Of a stretch of DNA of 64,000 bases, positions 42,787-55,300 are shown piece by piece. Source of the stretch: Macquaria australasica (taxonomy: Eukaryota > Chordata > Actinopteri > Centrarchiformes > Percichthyidae). The notes beneath the pieces were generated by a model that saw only the letters and a list, made by a program, of their open reading frames with translations, did no database searches and was not told where the DNA came from. The number at the start of each line of letters is the position of its first letter. The stretch's first letter is position 1. A program made the position numbers and the translations under genes. The stretch spans positions 620,001 through 684,000 of the forward strand of contig SEMN01000229.1 in assembly GCA_005408345.1 (NCBI GenBank), read 5' to 3'.

Positions 42787-45700
42787 ATGGTAAGTGTTGA
42801 AAAAATCTTCATTCATAGGAGATTTCTTTATTCTCCTCATGGATAAATATCTGCATTCATTATCTTGTCATTCCTTATCTTAGTGATTGCATTATACTAA
42901 GCTCAGAACACGTTTTCTCATTTTTTCCCCCAACTTTTATAGCCATATTCACACATAGGAGAGATACTGTATATCTATATAGTTTGGCTTTCTTGCACTT
43001 TGAATATTTAAACAAATATTCACACATTTCAAATTTACAGGGTGAATATTAGTAAGGTAGAAGTGGTAAGGCAAGGTGAGCATGAACACCTTTCTAATTT
43101 CTTCAGGTATTGTTTTTTTTTCTACAGGTTTTAGTATTTTGTCACTCACTGACGTTCATTCCAGGGACACAGAAATATTTATCATTTTTACAGTGTGATT
43201 TGATAAAGATGTATTGATCAAAACTAAAGCTGAGCAAAAAAAAAACCTATAATGTCCATGTACTTTTGGCTATCTGCCCAGGAAGTGCTTTGCGTCATCT
43301 ATATTAAAATCTAAATAAGTGGCTCAGTGGTCACTTCACTGTGTGAGACATGATGTATTGTGAAGTATAATACTATACAATGGCCTGACACACTGCTCCT
43401 AAATAATAAGAATGACTCAATCCCCACAGGGATTAGCTTAACTTAATTAACACCTTGCCTGTGCAGTCAATGATAAACCAGTACTGATCTGAGATAGGGG
43501 ATAAGACATGACTTTAAAGAATATATTGTGGGTGGTATAGAATAATGTGTCTATGGTTGTGGTGCAGGTTTATAGGACCAGGATGTTGAAGTTCATGTGT
43601 AACTATCAGGTGATGCTCAGCAGATAGGAAGGACAGTTGTAAATGGAATTTATTGCTTTATTGATTAGGTGACTGACTTTGAAGAAAATTCCTGGTATGC
43701 CATGCTAATACTTTTTCCTGGAGTGAAAACTCGAGGAAAATCAACCTTAGGTGTTTTATTAGGTTTGCTAGCTTTCTAATTGTTTTTGTCTTTAATTGTT
43801 ATATCAGCACACATGGCCACACCCTTCTGAGAGGTGTAGTAGTGGTACCTATCTAGATCTATTGTAGCAGGCGGTGCATGTGTGGGCGTCTTTTTATGGT
43901 TTTACTGTCTCTATATGACGACCACATGTCAACGAACAAATACGGCGCCTTCCTGTTTCAGTGCTTTTACAGCCGAGGGTACACTGTTCCACCCTGGTTG
44001 ATCATCAACAGCTAAGATAAGAACATCTATGATAATCAATTCTCCCACCAGAGAACACTCTTGAACAGTCCTAAATTATAAACCAAAGCATTTTTGAAAC
44101 ATGTTGAGAAAGAGACTTGTTGATTTCTGACTGAAATCTAGTTTCACTCAAGTTTCACTAACAAGGCTGGTTTTTAATTTTGGAGGATGAACATGAGAAA
44201 CAGAGGAGTCAATAGTTCACATTTAGCTTCTTGTAAAATCTCTCCTCTCTCCCCAGATTGGTGGTCTCATCCAAACTTTAGTTGTACTAAAATAAAAAAA
44301 GACAACTAGCTTCACAAATTTTCTCAAGTAAAAGTTATACGTTGACTTGTTTCCTCAATAGTCACTTTTATTATGTGTGAAGTGACGTTACAATCGTAAA
44401 GTTCTGAATTTTGCTTTAAATCTATGAAACGGTAATTTTAGTTAAGATTCATCCATACAAATCAGTTCCCATATTCCCATTTGTCATTTGCCTCTACAGA
44501 AAGTCACAGACATGACATTCAAGGAGGGGCATGAGTTCAAGATCCGCATCAAGCCCAAGGACGACTGCAACTCGTAAGTTCTCCTCATAAGAGGTCAAGT
44601 CACGTGGTGAAGCACTTTCTGAAAATGTTCTGGTTCATAAAGTTTAGCTTTAGATGTGGATTTGATTATGTTTAATCAACAGGAAGTTGATGTAGCGTGC
44701 TGTGAGACAGGTTAATGTTTCACCCACTTCTTCCCTTTTTCATTGAACCCTTTTAACCTCTTGTGTTCCTGCCTCCATTGCAGCTTCGCCATCAACATCG
44801 GTCATGATTCTGAGAACATCGCGATGCACTTCAACCCCCGTTTCGACAGCAATACCATCATCTTCAACTCCTTGTCCGGGGGATGCTGGGGTGGCGAGCA
44901 GTGTGAGGGAAACTTCCCCTTCATTCGTGGGGAGGAATGCAAGGTGTGTTGGGAGAGTATGAGAGTGTTTGTCAGTTCTCTGTAATCTCTCAAACGTCTG
45001 TTTAGTCTGACACCAAACTGCAGAACCACTTAGTCTCTAGCATACATTTAGATACAAGGTTTAGTTTAAAGTTAAGGCACACTGCATGTGTATTAAAGTC
45101 TCCCTACTTACATTCTTTAAAGTGAGACTTTGCTTAATATCAATCACTGTCGCCACAAGGGACAGTTTCAATATAATAGTAAATGCTCAAACATAGAACA
45201 GTAGCAGTAGCACAACAACAACAAAAACATTATCACCAAGTCAGTGAACTGACTCAGTAAAGTCAGTTACACAGCAATATCTATCTAATGTTTTGCTAAT
45301 ATTAGCTAACATTAGCAACCATAAGCTACTGTCACTCATACCAGACCAAGAAAGGTTGTATCAGCAGAACCCCTGAGTATTTTCAATTGAGGCAGGGTGC
45401 GTTTCATTGCTTATCATTTCAACTTTTCATTTGTAAGAGGAAGAACCAGTTATTTCTGCTCTCAGAACTCAGAGTCCCACTTTAAGCCAGCTTGCTGCTT
45501 AATTCAAGAGTAAATGTAAGTGCACACAATCATCATGTCTCAATATTTCAAACAACAGTAGATAATAAAGACTGTGGCAACAGAAATGGTACTGCTATAA
45601 ACTGTGTTCCAGAAAGTGTTTTCCTTACATTACTTTAATGATCTTACATCACACTCTGCAGCAAATATCTCAGTCCAGAGGCTTTTAAAGAATTAAGTTG

Positions 45701-46317
45701 GACTCTTGTGGTTTTAACATTGTTTAGACAACAAAGGCTTAGAGCTGCTTTCGGGTGTGATAATAGTTCACACACAGACCTGCTGTATTTGAAAGAATAT
45801 TTTTTGCAGACCATTGGCGAAGTACTTTTGCTGTATTTATTGTAGTCATTTGGCTCAAGCTCAAATTTCATAATGTCTTTCGCCATAAGGAGGTTATTAG
45901 CGGGCTTGGTATCTGTGCTGTAACATTGTTAGGGCAACACACACTGAGCTATACAATCATGAAAGGGTTTATAGGCTCATAAAACTTAATAACCGCTGAG
46001 CGAGCTAGATAGTCTTACCTATCTATGAGTCAGTCATTCTTTTTACACACTGTACATGTTCTCTTATCTTTTGGCTGTATGAAATGAACGTGACTGACAC
46101 TGAAAGATAAATTGTGTGTTTTCTCTGTCTCTGTTTTTTTTATTTTATTTTATTTTTTTACATACCTCAGTTTCACATCAACTTCGACAATGGGCAGTTT
46201 CACATCAGGCTCCCTAATGGCTCCACGTTGAGCTTCCCCAACCGACTGGGAGACTTCAAGTACAAATACTTTGATGTCAGCGGTGACGCAAGGATCGTCG
46301 GCATCAAGATCAAGTAG
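42787..46317 (+). CDS. Proto-type galectin (galectin-1/2 group), four coding exons
   Basis: Coding exons: 42787-42789 (the ATG alone, followed by GTAAGT), 44500-44573, 44784-44943, 46171-46317. They join in frame to 127 residues with one carbohydrate-recognition domain and no signal peptide, as expected for galectins secreted by a non-classical route. Sugar-contact motifs: HFNPRF (41-46), N54, W61 and E64 within WGGEQ. The third-exon CRD with PF-IRGE and the last-exon strand FHINFDNGQFHIRLPNGS are typical. The galectin-1 Arg two residues after the Glu is Cys66 here, and the loop after HFNPRF is shorter by about five residues. Galectins bind beta-galactosides on cell-surface glycans, usually as dimers. 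It diverges from gtpbp1. Which teleost subtype it is (lgals1, lgals2a/b) cannot be decided by eye. Confidence 0.92.
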
Positions 46318-46552
46318 AGGGTCAACCCTTCTTAACCCTTTGACCCTTGACCTGTCCACCTTATGCTAGTTGTTGAAACAGGCCTGATTGTTAATCTTTT
46401 CTCCTGCTGAGGCTTATGGAAAAATAACTCTAGATATTTATACCAACATGGAGCGCTGACGTTGTAATAAGAGGAATTGGTCTAAAGAGGGAGCCACAGC
46501 ACATCTTACCTCACTGTACCTGCTTGACATCTCATCAGTCACTGGGTTTGTT

Positions 46553-46558
46553 AATAAA
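46553..46558 (+). terminator. Poly(A) signal of the galectin gene
   Basis: AATAAA 236 bases after the stop codon, followed within about 10 bases by an A-rich stretch. It gives a compact 3' UTR of about 250 bases, usual for galectin genes. Confidence 0.75.
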
Positions 46559-46599
46559 TGCTGTGAAAAAAAAAGAAAAGTGTCGTCTCTCGCTCTCGC

Positions 46600-48079
46600 T
46601 CTTCATCTCTCACTCTGACACACACTGATACAACACAGCATACATAATCTCCAATGATGAGTCTTAATCGACAATTGAGGTATGTTCTTTTAACTCCATA
46701 TGCAACATTAATGAAACAGACATTATATATTAGAAATCCAAAACAAAAAGGTACTATCTACACTTGTATCTAATCAGTTAATTTAAAAAATATCTGTATT
46801 TCACAGATTTATGACTATTTGGCCTCAGTCTGAGCAGTCATATCAAAATTCATGCAGATCTTAAGTCAGATTTTTGTGCAGGTGCTTAACCAAAAATGGA
46901 GGATAGTGAAGTTTTACATCACATTGTTATTTAAAATGTTGCTTCAGTGCAAGCAAATCATGAAATAATGAAACCAGTGCATCTAAAAAGACATGTCAAT
47001 GTACATTTAAGCGAATTAAAACAGTTAAAACCAGACAAGAGCCACTAAAGATGCATAGGCGATGACTTAATAAATGTAGAGTCCAATTTACAATTGTATT
47101 ATTCTGCATAAATGTAAAAAAGAAAGAAAAATTGGAACTGAAATAAGAATTAATCATTAAGGCATGCAGTGTGAATGTGGCAAATAAATCAACTGGACTG
47201 TAAGGATAGAGCAGATAATAGAGGATAAAACAAGATAATGTAAAAGGAGGGACAATATACGATGAAGAGGTGAGATGAAGCACATTCATACAGAGACAAT
47301 TTGCAGGAGGACTCAAAGAAGCCATGGCCTGAGGCTGAGGAATGTGGCACGATGCAACCACATTCCCAGTAAGGAGATGAAATATCCTTTACGTGTGTGT
47401 GTTTATGTGTGTGGGTAAGGTGGATGGCAAATGGGAGAGTAAAGGAAAAATGGAAGCAGTTTGATTCCATTGCCCAAGTATTAGATTTTTTTTACAGCAA
47501 CGGCAAAGTAATTAATAGCTGTGATGAATTCTTGTTACCAGTATTTCTTCCAAAACAAAAACAAAAACTATTGAAAATTTCCATGTTTTTAACTTTTTAA
47601 ATGCTAATTCAAACCTTTGTAATTTGGAAAATAGCTGACATTTTAATCCAGATATCAGTAGCTTAAAGATCCTGTTAAATGTGTATTTGTCAGATTGATA
47701 TCATCAATGTCAAAAAGGCAGACTTGGGGATTGTTAGACAGGCAGAATTTGAACATGTGGGGGGATAAGTGTTAGATTATATGATAAAGGACACAAATGA
47801 AATACTGTGCCATTTGTGCTGCTTGACCTCCAACCAGAAGGCTTGCAGTCAGACTTTCGTGTTAGCAAACATCCACCTGCTGTGTCTGAATTTCTTTGAA
47901 TCCTTAACAGATTAGTCTTCTCAACAGAGCAGGAAATGTGTAGCATCACACCACATATGTTTGCACCATTTACGAAGTTTGTAGACAGTGCTAGTTCACA
48001 TTACAAGCATCTCACCGCTGTGACATTTTCCAGCTGATGAATGAAATGTTCCTGCTCCAGTGTCTACGCTCAGTAATCA
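46600..48079. other. Intergenic between convergent galectin and receptor genes
   Basis: AT-rich, with no coding exon or named repeat recognised. It may contain receptor 3' UTR if the hexamer at 48080 is not used. Confidence 0.5.
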
Positions 48080-48085
48080 TTTATT
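48080..48085 (-). terminator. Possible poly(A) signal just after the uts2r stop
   Basis: Minus-strand AATAAA six bases beyond the TAG stop. Either the 3' UTR is extremely short or this hexamer is chance and the real site is further down, since the region to 46.6 kb is AT-rich. Confidence 0.25.
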
Positions 48086-48091
48086 CATCCA

Positions 48092-49171
48092 CTAAAGGTC
48101 CTGCAGTGGCGTAGTCACAGCCGACCCGGGGTCACCCCTGCTTGAACCCACAGACTGACCTTTCTGGGCCAAGTAATCTTTATAGTTCCGGGTCAGAAGA
48201 GTGTAAAGAAACGGATTTATACAGCTGTTCCCATAGGTCAGACATGTGACGAAGAAATTCACATAATTATGTGCAGCTGGAGACAAAGCTTTGAGGGACT
48301 CTGAAGAGAACAGTTTAGCTAGCTGCCATCCCCAGAAAGGCAAGAAACACGCCCAGTAGGCCACTACAATGCTAAAGATCATTGATACAACTTTTTGTTT
48401 GAGTCCTCTCCTCCGGGCAGACCGGCTGCTACCCTGTAAGCTAGCCTGTGCTGCCCAGTAGCGCCTGGCTAGCCCCACATACAGCCCAACGATTACCAAT
48501 CCAGGAACTAAAACACTTGTAAAGAACAGGATGGTGATATAAGCCCTGAAGGCCTCATGGGTCCAGGTGGGGAAGCAGATCCTCTTAACCAAACCAGCCA
48601 CAGTTGGTTTGCCCTCCCTGAGTCGGATCATCACCATCATGGGAAGCGTTAGCACGAAAGCTATCCCCCAGATAATCCCTGCTGCTAGCTTTCGTTTGCG
48701 GGACGAGGACCTGTGCGCGCTGAAGGGCCTAGCCACGGCACGGTAGCGTTCCAGGCTCATAGCAACCAAAATGAAGACGCTAGCGTGCATGGTGAGGAGG
48801 TCGAGGCTCAGCAGGATGCGACAACCAGCCTCACCAAACAGCCAGTCATGGGCGAAGTAGGTACAGACCACGAAGGGGATGGTGGAGAGGTAGAGCAGGT
48901 CAGCCAGAGCCAAATTGATGATGTAAACGTACATGGAACCTGTCCGGCGCAAAGCGGCTGAACGCGTAATGATGAGTGTATACGTGTTGCCTGCCACACC
49001 CATGGCGCACATGATCATCAGCGTGGCACCCAGCAGAGATGTCACCCAAAGGCCACCACTTCCTCCTCCTCCACCACCACCACCACTTTCCTGGGACCCT
49101 CCATCTCCAGCCCCTGGGCTCAGGCCAAGCCCCAGCTGTGGAGTAATGGTGGCATTAGAAGTGCAGTTCAT
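48092..49171 (-). CDS. uts2r: Urotensin II receptor-like G-protein-coupled receptor, single exon
   Basis: An intact 359-residue class A GPCR without introns. The N-terminus has two N-glycosylation sites (NCT 2-4, NAT 6-8) and a glycine run (30-40). Membrane segments are roughly at 42-66, 80-104, 116-140, 163-184, 210-233, 262-286 and 303-325. Class A landmarks are N62, LALAD (D91), C117 and C199 as the disulfide pair, ERY 141-143, CFLPFW in TM6 and NPFLY 319-323. LTMHAS in TM3 and the run CLTYGNSC-NPFLYTLLTRNY in TM7 are hallmarks of the urotensin II receptor family, which couples through Gq to peptides of the urotensin II/URP group. Teleosts carry several uts2r paralogues and I cannot name the subtype. 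AATAAA begins only six bases after the stop. Confidence 0.92.
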   Translation of the reverse strand: MNCTSNATITPQLGLGLSPGAGDGGSQESGGGGGGGGSGGLWVTSLLGATLMIMCAMGVAGNTYTLIITRSAALRRTGSMYVYIINLALADLLYLSTIPFVVCTYFAHDWLFGEAGCRILLSLDLLTMHASVFILVAMSLERYRAVARPFSAHRSSSRKRKLAAGIIWGIAFVLTLPMMVMIRLREGKPTVAGLVKRICFPTWTHEAFRAYITILFFTSVLVPGLVIVGLYVGLARRYWAAQASLQGSSRSARRRGLKQKVVSMIFSIVVAYWACFLPFWGWQLAKLFSSESLKALSPAAHNYVNFFVTCLTYGNSCINPFLYTLLTRNYKDYLAQKGQSVGSSRGDPGSAVTTPLQDL

Positions 49172-50313
49172 TGCACTTTCACAGATGAAAGGTCAGAGGT
49201 CAGGCCCTAATGTTTAAGAGCCAATTTGTGCAGCGCTGCTGTATATCACGGTTGGCTCTTGCATTAAATTAGAAAATGTTGTCTGTACTCTGTAAACATT
49301 TCATGCTGGGATGCGAATCACAGATTGAAGATGGCACCTGATTGTAAAGACAGTTATTTTCCTTGTGAAATTTTGTTGAAACCTATAAACTGTTGGAGGT
49401 AAATCCAAGAAATAGCATTAATGGGCAAAAGGTGGAAGAGCAGGGATGACAACAACAACTGTATTAATCCACTGAGAAGATGTAAGTAGACCACTGACAT
49501 GGCTAGCAGCTTCAGTGACTACGTGGCTGCCTGTGGCTTGTAGTGCTTGTCCCCAAAAGTAAGGTCCTCCACACAGGCATGATCCCATATTTCTCCAAAA
49601 TCAGGGTGGCACGCTGAGTCAGGACACTGCCTGTCAACTTGACGAACTGTGTTCAAAATCTCTGATAGCAGACTCCTGCAGTGCTGAGGTGTGCTTCAGA
49701 AAGACTTCAGTTGCTGACATTTCCAGGCAGAGTCTCCTGATGGCGATTCATGATGTCACTTTTATATGTAATAACAGACAGAGAAAATCCAATCTCTTTC
49801 TCTATCCGTGTCCACTGTGGTGACCACAGTACATGTCCAGTTTTGGGGGAAAAAAAGTTCCTTGACTGGACCAAGTAGGGTTGAATCAATGGCTGTTCTA
49901 TATCCAGTCAAAATCTGTCTTGTCTTAGATTTCTACCTGCATATAGACACCTCAGTAGTACAGATCCTTTGCTTTGTCCAAATGATCCATGTTAATGGGT
50001 CACTGCTGCTCCTCTATACCTCCATAAAGATATGATGGATGGCCTCCTGTTTCTCCTTGGATCTTCGGCCCCCATTTGACTCCGTTTTGATAGAATGGTG
50101 TTGTGTCTGTGTTCTCTGGAGTTCTCCTGGTCCCAGTCCTCTCCCTCCTCTTCTCCTCTCTCCTCTGTCCTCCCTCTTTCTCACCAGGGTGAAAAACTAG
50201 CACGGGCCTATAGATTTTTGAGGTATTCCTCTCTGGCCTCCAGCTGCTGTCTCTGAGCTCCAGGGTGTAGTTTTAGACACCCAGAAATCACTGGCAGCGG
50301 CAATTGTCCACAA

Positions 50314-50352
<39 letters not shown>
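50314..50352 (+). repeat. (CA)n microsatellite
   Basis: About 19 CA units between the receptor gene and adap1. Confidence 0.95.
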
Positions 50353-50354
<2 letters not shown>

Positions 50355-50899
50355 GAACAACAGCCAAACACATCATACATATGCATAGGCCTAAATAAAA
50401 AAGGACCACATTTATTGATTTCAGCTAATTTTAGAGGTACTTTTAAAAACAAAATGAATACACCTGCTCTCTTTGTGAATTATAAGTACAAGAGTATTTA
50501 AACATCTAAGTTTTTGCTGAATTTTACACTTCACACATATATTTTTCTCTAAAACTCACAGTACAAACTGTTTTTGGATGCTTTTTGCCTCTGCATTAAT
50601 TCCAAGTTGGCAGTACATTCATATATATGTCGATGGTGCAGGAAATCTGATATATTTACAGAATTTTTTTTTTTTTTTTACAGAATAAAGTTTTCTAGAA
50701 ATGCACTGGATGGGCTTTGGAATAATTCAACTTTCAGTCTGAAGAGAGTGATAATATACCATAAGCGACTATTTTTAAAATGATTTGATACTTCTGAATT
50801 CACACACAAATCTGTACAGAGATTCCTTGACATCTTCCAGAGTGAATAGTTTTTATTAGTGATCATCAATAATTTCATGTGCTCCGTCAGTCAGCTATG

Positions 50900-52331
50900 G
50901 CCAAGAATAGAAATACCTTTATTTAAAAAATGTATGACACCAAATCAATACGTAATGTGAGTACCTCTTTTACCAAAAAGACTGAAAAGGAAAACAACAA
51001 AAAAATACCACTAAAATGTACCAATTGGCTGTTTAATAACAAAAAATAGGAAAAAAATAAGTTATTATTGGAATTATTGTTTGTTTTAACAAAGACTTAG
51101 TGTATATACTGTATGCCACATGGAGGTGCTGTTAGACCATGTAATGGCTTGCAGTGTTTCCAGCTTTTTAAAAAAATCCCAATCTCCTTCTATTGTCTTT
51201 GAAGTACGTCTTTGACAGAAGTACTCGCATTTCTCCAAAACTACTTACAAAATCAACATTTGCCTAGTCTTAAAAGAAAATACAAAATCATAAAAGTCAC
51301 CATGAATTCATGATATAAACTGTACAGGTACTGTGTCTGAAGATATTGCTTTGCTTGGAAAAACTCTTTCTTTGACCTTTTGGACTGAAACAGCATAATA
51401 AGCAGCATGACACAGCTGTCTGCAATACTCTTGCTGAATATAAATGTTCAAAGTCTATGAGAGTAGTTATTCACTTTTATACAAACTTTGTAACATTGCT
51501 TTTATTAAAAAAAAGAAGAACAAAAAAGAAAGAAAAAAAATCAAAAGGAATTCTGAATACAACAGATACAATTGTTGTCTGTCCTGTTGATGGTCTGTAC
51601 CTGTCTGACCCATTTGACTCCCTGTACCTTATTAGTATTACCCAATCACCACATCACACTTGGGCATGAAATACGTAATACAAGAGGACCAAGGCACTTC
51701 TCACCTTAGAAATGTCTTTTTCTTAAATAACTGAATATCTAATAAACGTAAAAATCCCAACCTCATTATTTTACCATGATTAAAAAAAAGTGTAAAAATG
51801 TTCTTACATTCCCATAGTAAGTTAGCATGGGCAACAGCGACCGTGTCTGAACAGGCCGAGAAAAGAGCGCCATCTAGAATTTCAAACATGTCCTACATAA
51901 AATCCAAAAAGTGTTATAGTACTGCCCAGACAATTTGACAAGTGATGTCTTTACAGTGCAAAAGCACCACAGCAATAAATGCCAAAGCTGTCACCAAAAC
52001 AAAATCTAATAAAAATCATATTGATTACCATTAAACATTTAAGTATTGTACAAATTCTTTTTAATTTTTTTTATTAAATGTCAGTTTTTTTAAGTCTTAA
52101 TTTACATTTGCCTTGGTCCTCTTGTTTGCATTTTTAACCCCATTGCCAAATAGCACCTTTGGGACTTGGGTAGCAACAAGCTCCAGTCTGACCAGTCGTC
52201 ACCAGTGATGAAGATTTTGCTACAGTTTCCCAAAATCACTAAAGGAGTCAGTGGCAGAACTGATGTGGGTCCGGTGTCAGGTTGGTGATGGGCTGAGAGG
52301 AGAGGGGATGGTTCCACAGGCCTCTGGTCCA
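50900..52331 (-). other. adap1: Probable 3' UTR of adap1
   Basis: AT-rich sequence without coding potential after the adap1 stop. Minus-strand AATAAA hexamers occur at 50918-50923 and 50852-50857, and either could end the transcript, giving a 3' UTR of about 1.4 kb. Inferred from position only. Confidence 0.35.
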
Positions 52332-55300
52332 TCAATGCCTGTGCTTGAACAAGGCTTCCACTTGAAAATAAACCAAAGTCCAAAGTTAGAAAGAAATGCT
52401 TTTTACCCATTCAGACAAATTTATTTTGTATGAATAATACAACAGAGCCTTGGTGTTTCATTAATTTGCAGTCATTTGCCCTTTTAACATCCATTCTTGA
52501 GATTCTTCTAATGACATATGTGCCAATACGTGTTGTTTAGTTGGTCTATTATTTTGCAACTTTGTTCCAGAGTAAAATATCATGAAAGCTTACCAAAGCT
52601 CTACCATTAGATGGATTGCAATTCAATTTTGTACAGACATTCATGGTTCCTAGACAATGTATCCTAATGACTTGGGTGATCATCTGACTTTTCCTGTAGC
52701 ACCACTAGAAGGTTGACATTTGTGGTTCAGAGAGAAGTGTCTTGTCAATTATTGGCTGCCGTCTGCCTCAGCTGGGTCTAAGGATAGAGGGTGTATGGTG
52801 TCCACACTGTGAGGCCCATTGAGGGAAATTTGTGATTTGCGATATTGGGCTATAAAAAATAAACTTAAATTGACTTGACCTCCATCTCATGATTTGGATT
52901 TCTTTACACAGAGCATTACAGCCAGTAGTGTCCACGGCATGTACTCTACTTTCCGCTAACAATCCCACAATGCAATGCTCCACATTTTATAAATGTGAAA
53001 ATGTACTGTTGTGCGACTCTAGAACTGTTAGCGATGAGACAAAATGATGAAAGTTGATGAGTGTCCGAAAACTCAATTTACTGCTCTCTATAGAGTAAAC
53101 TACAGTGTGTTTATTAAAGAATAGTCAATGAGTGAACAAAGGAGTGATTTTGCACACAGCCGAAGTCTTGTTAGATAAGATAAATAGGTAGATAACTACC
53201 AGTGAGTGAATTGTGACCCTGTTGGCTTTCTGCAAACAAAATTTCCTCCTCCCTTAACTATCACAGAGGTATTTAAACCATAGCTGCTTCACTGGAGCTG
53301 CCAGTGATGGATGCTTTGGTTTGCATGCAGGAACTCCCATGTTGTGTAAGTATATGCAACTGCAAGAAGATGCTGAAAAAGGGCATGTAAAGCTTTCCTT
53401 AATAACCAAATATATTATTTATTCCATGGTGCCCCTGTGGAGCTGAGTAGCTATTTAATGTGAACCTGTAAAAAACAAAAACAGCCACCTACAAAAGAAT
53501 TAGCAGCTCATTATAAAGGCTAATAGCTAATAAATATTTAATGACTATTAAAAAGTTCTGAATTCTTACTTGTGTACTCCTGAGGGGACATCTGAGCGCT
53601 CATGACATCACTGAAGTGTTTCAGCCAATCCTGCTGGTCGCTCTCCGTCTCGCAAGTAAACAGGAAGCCACGGTCAGGTGTTACTATGGTGATACCGTGT
53701 TGCCAGGCGCGGTTGCAGTGGGTGCCAGCAGGCAAGCCGGGGGAGGCGCTGTAACCATGATCCTTGTTCCCCAAGAACACTTCACCTTTGGCAAAGGCAT
53801 CCTTCATAAAGAGAGAGAATGAAAGAAACAGAGGTCAACTGTAGAGTACAGACTCCCCATCATGTTACTGTTTCAGGACACAGTGTCTTACTACTGTGGC
53901 TTAAACATAATGAAATGCTTTGATGAGTAAAGTAATTATGTTTTTGTTTCAAACCTCTGCTAAATACGGAATTAACTGACCAACTTAACAGAAATGTTAG
54001 GTGGTTAGGAGGTTTATTCTAAATTAACACCATAATGGGAAAAGTCATAATAAAAACTGTTGTGACGAGACTGTCGTTCAACTCAGTCATGTTATGAGTA
54101 AATGTGAAAAGTACAATAAGCTGTATTAGGGTAGGGTGACGAAATGTACCAGTCTTGTTTTTCTTAATTTGCTACTCTCAACTCTCAGCTGCTGTTCTTA
54201 GCCATGCTAGCAGCGTGGCTCTTGGGATGTCAGACTGTTGGCCAGTTGGTCGGTCCACCGCTTTGGTCCAGACTGAAATATCTCAACAACTACTGGATGC
54301 ATTGCCATCTAATTCTGCACACAAATTCATGGTAATAGGATGAATGCAACTAATGATTCTTGTATCGATTAATCTGCCAATTATTAACTTGAATAATCAT
54401 TTAGTCTATAGTGAAAAATGACCATCACAATTGCCAACTGACCAGCAGTCCAAATCCCAAAGATATTTTATTGACCATCATATATGACAAAGAAAAGCAG
54501 CAAATCCTCACAAGTTGAAACCAGCAAATGTTTGCCATTTTTGCTTGAAAACTGACTAAAACAATTAAATGATTAAAGTAACGATTAATATCTTTTGATC
54601 GACTAATCGATTACTTTGTCGTTGCAGCTCTACAGACATTGATGTTACCCTTAGCATGAACTGTAATCACTTTGGTGATCCCTTAACTTTTCATCTAGCG
54701 CCATCAACAGGTCAAAATTTGAATGTGTCCAATACTTGGTTTATGACCAAATACCTGCAAAACTAATGATAGTCTCAGCTGTACTTTGTGTTTAGTGCTA
54801 ATTAGCAAATGTTAACATGCTATGAGGCTAAACTAAGATGGTGAACGTGCCTGCTAAACATCAGCATAGTAGCATTGTCATTGTGAGCATGTTAGTACGC
54901 TGACATGTGGCTATGTTCAGCCCTACAGAGAGAGGCTCTTATAGTCCTGCTTGAGTTTGTTTGCCAAGTAGTGACAGCAGGATAAGTTAACGATAAAACA
55001 GATGTATTCATTAGATGCATTGTGAAGGCTCAACTTCTTGTGAACTCTTGAGCAAATCAGATGTGTTCACAACGTGCACTGAATTTATAGGGTGTCTCAA
55101 TGTTGAAATTACAGTGAGAAAATTTCCAGCATGCTTTTTTACTAGTGTATTACATTCTTTTTTGTTAGCCTCCCTTCACAGAGGATGTCAAGGGCTCAAA
55201 GACACTTCCACAGGATAGCTACTTGCTAAGATGAACCCTGCTGCCCTCCCCACTGTACAAAGTAACTGTTGCATGATATCTTTTAAAACAATATTGCACT

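Noticed and set aside
48713..49217. Open frames on the plus strand opposite the receptor gene
   Set aside because: Antisense shadows of the uts2r coding sequence, including poly-Pro from the Gly tract.
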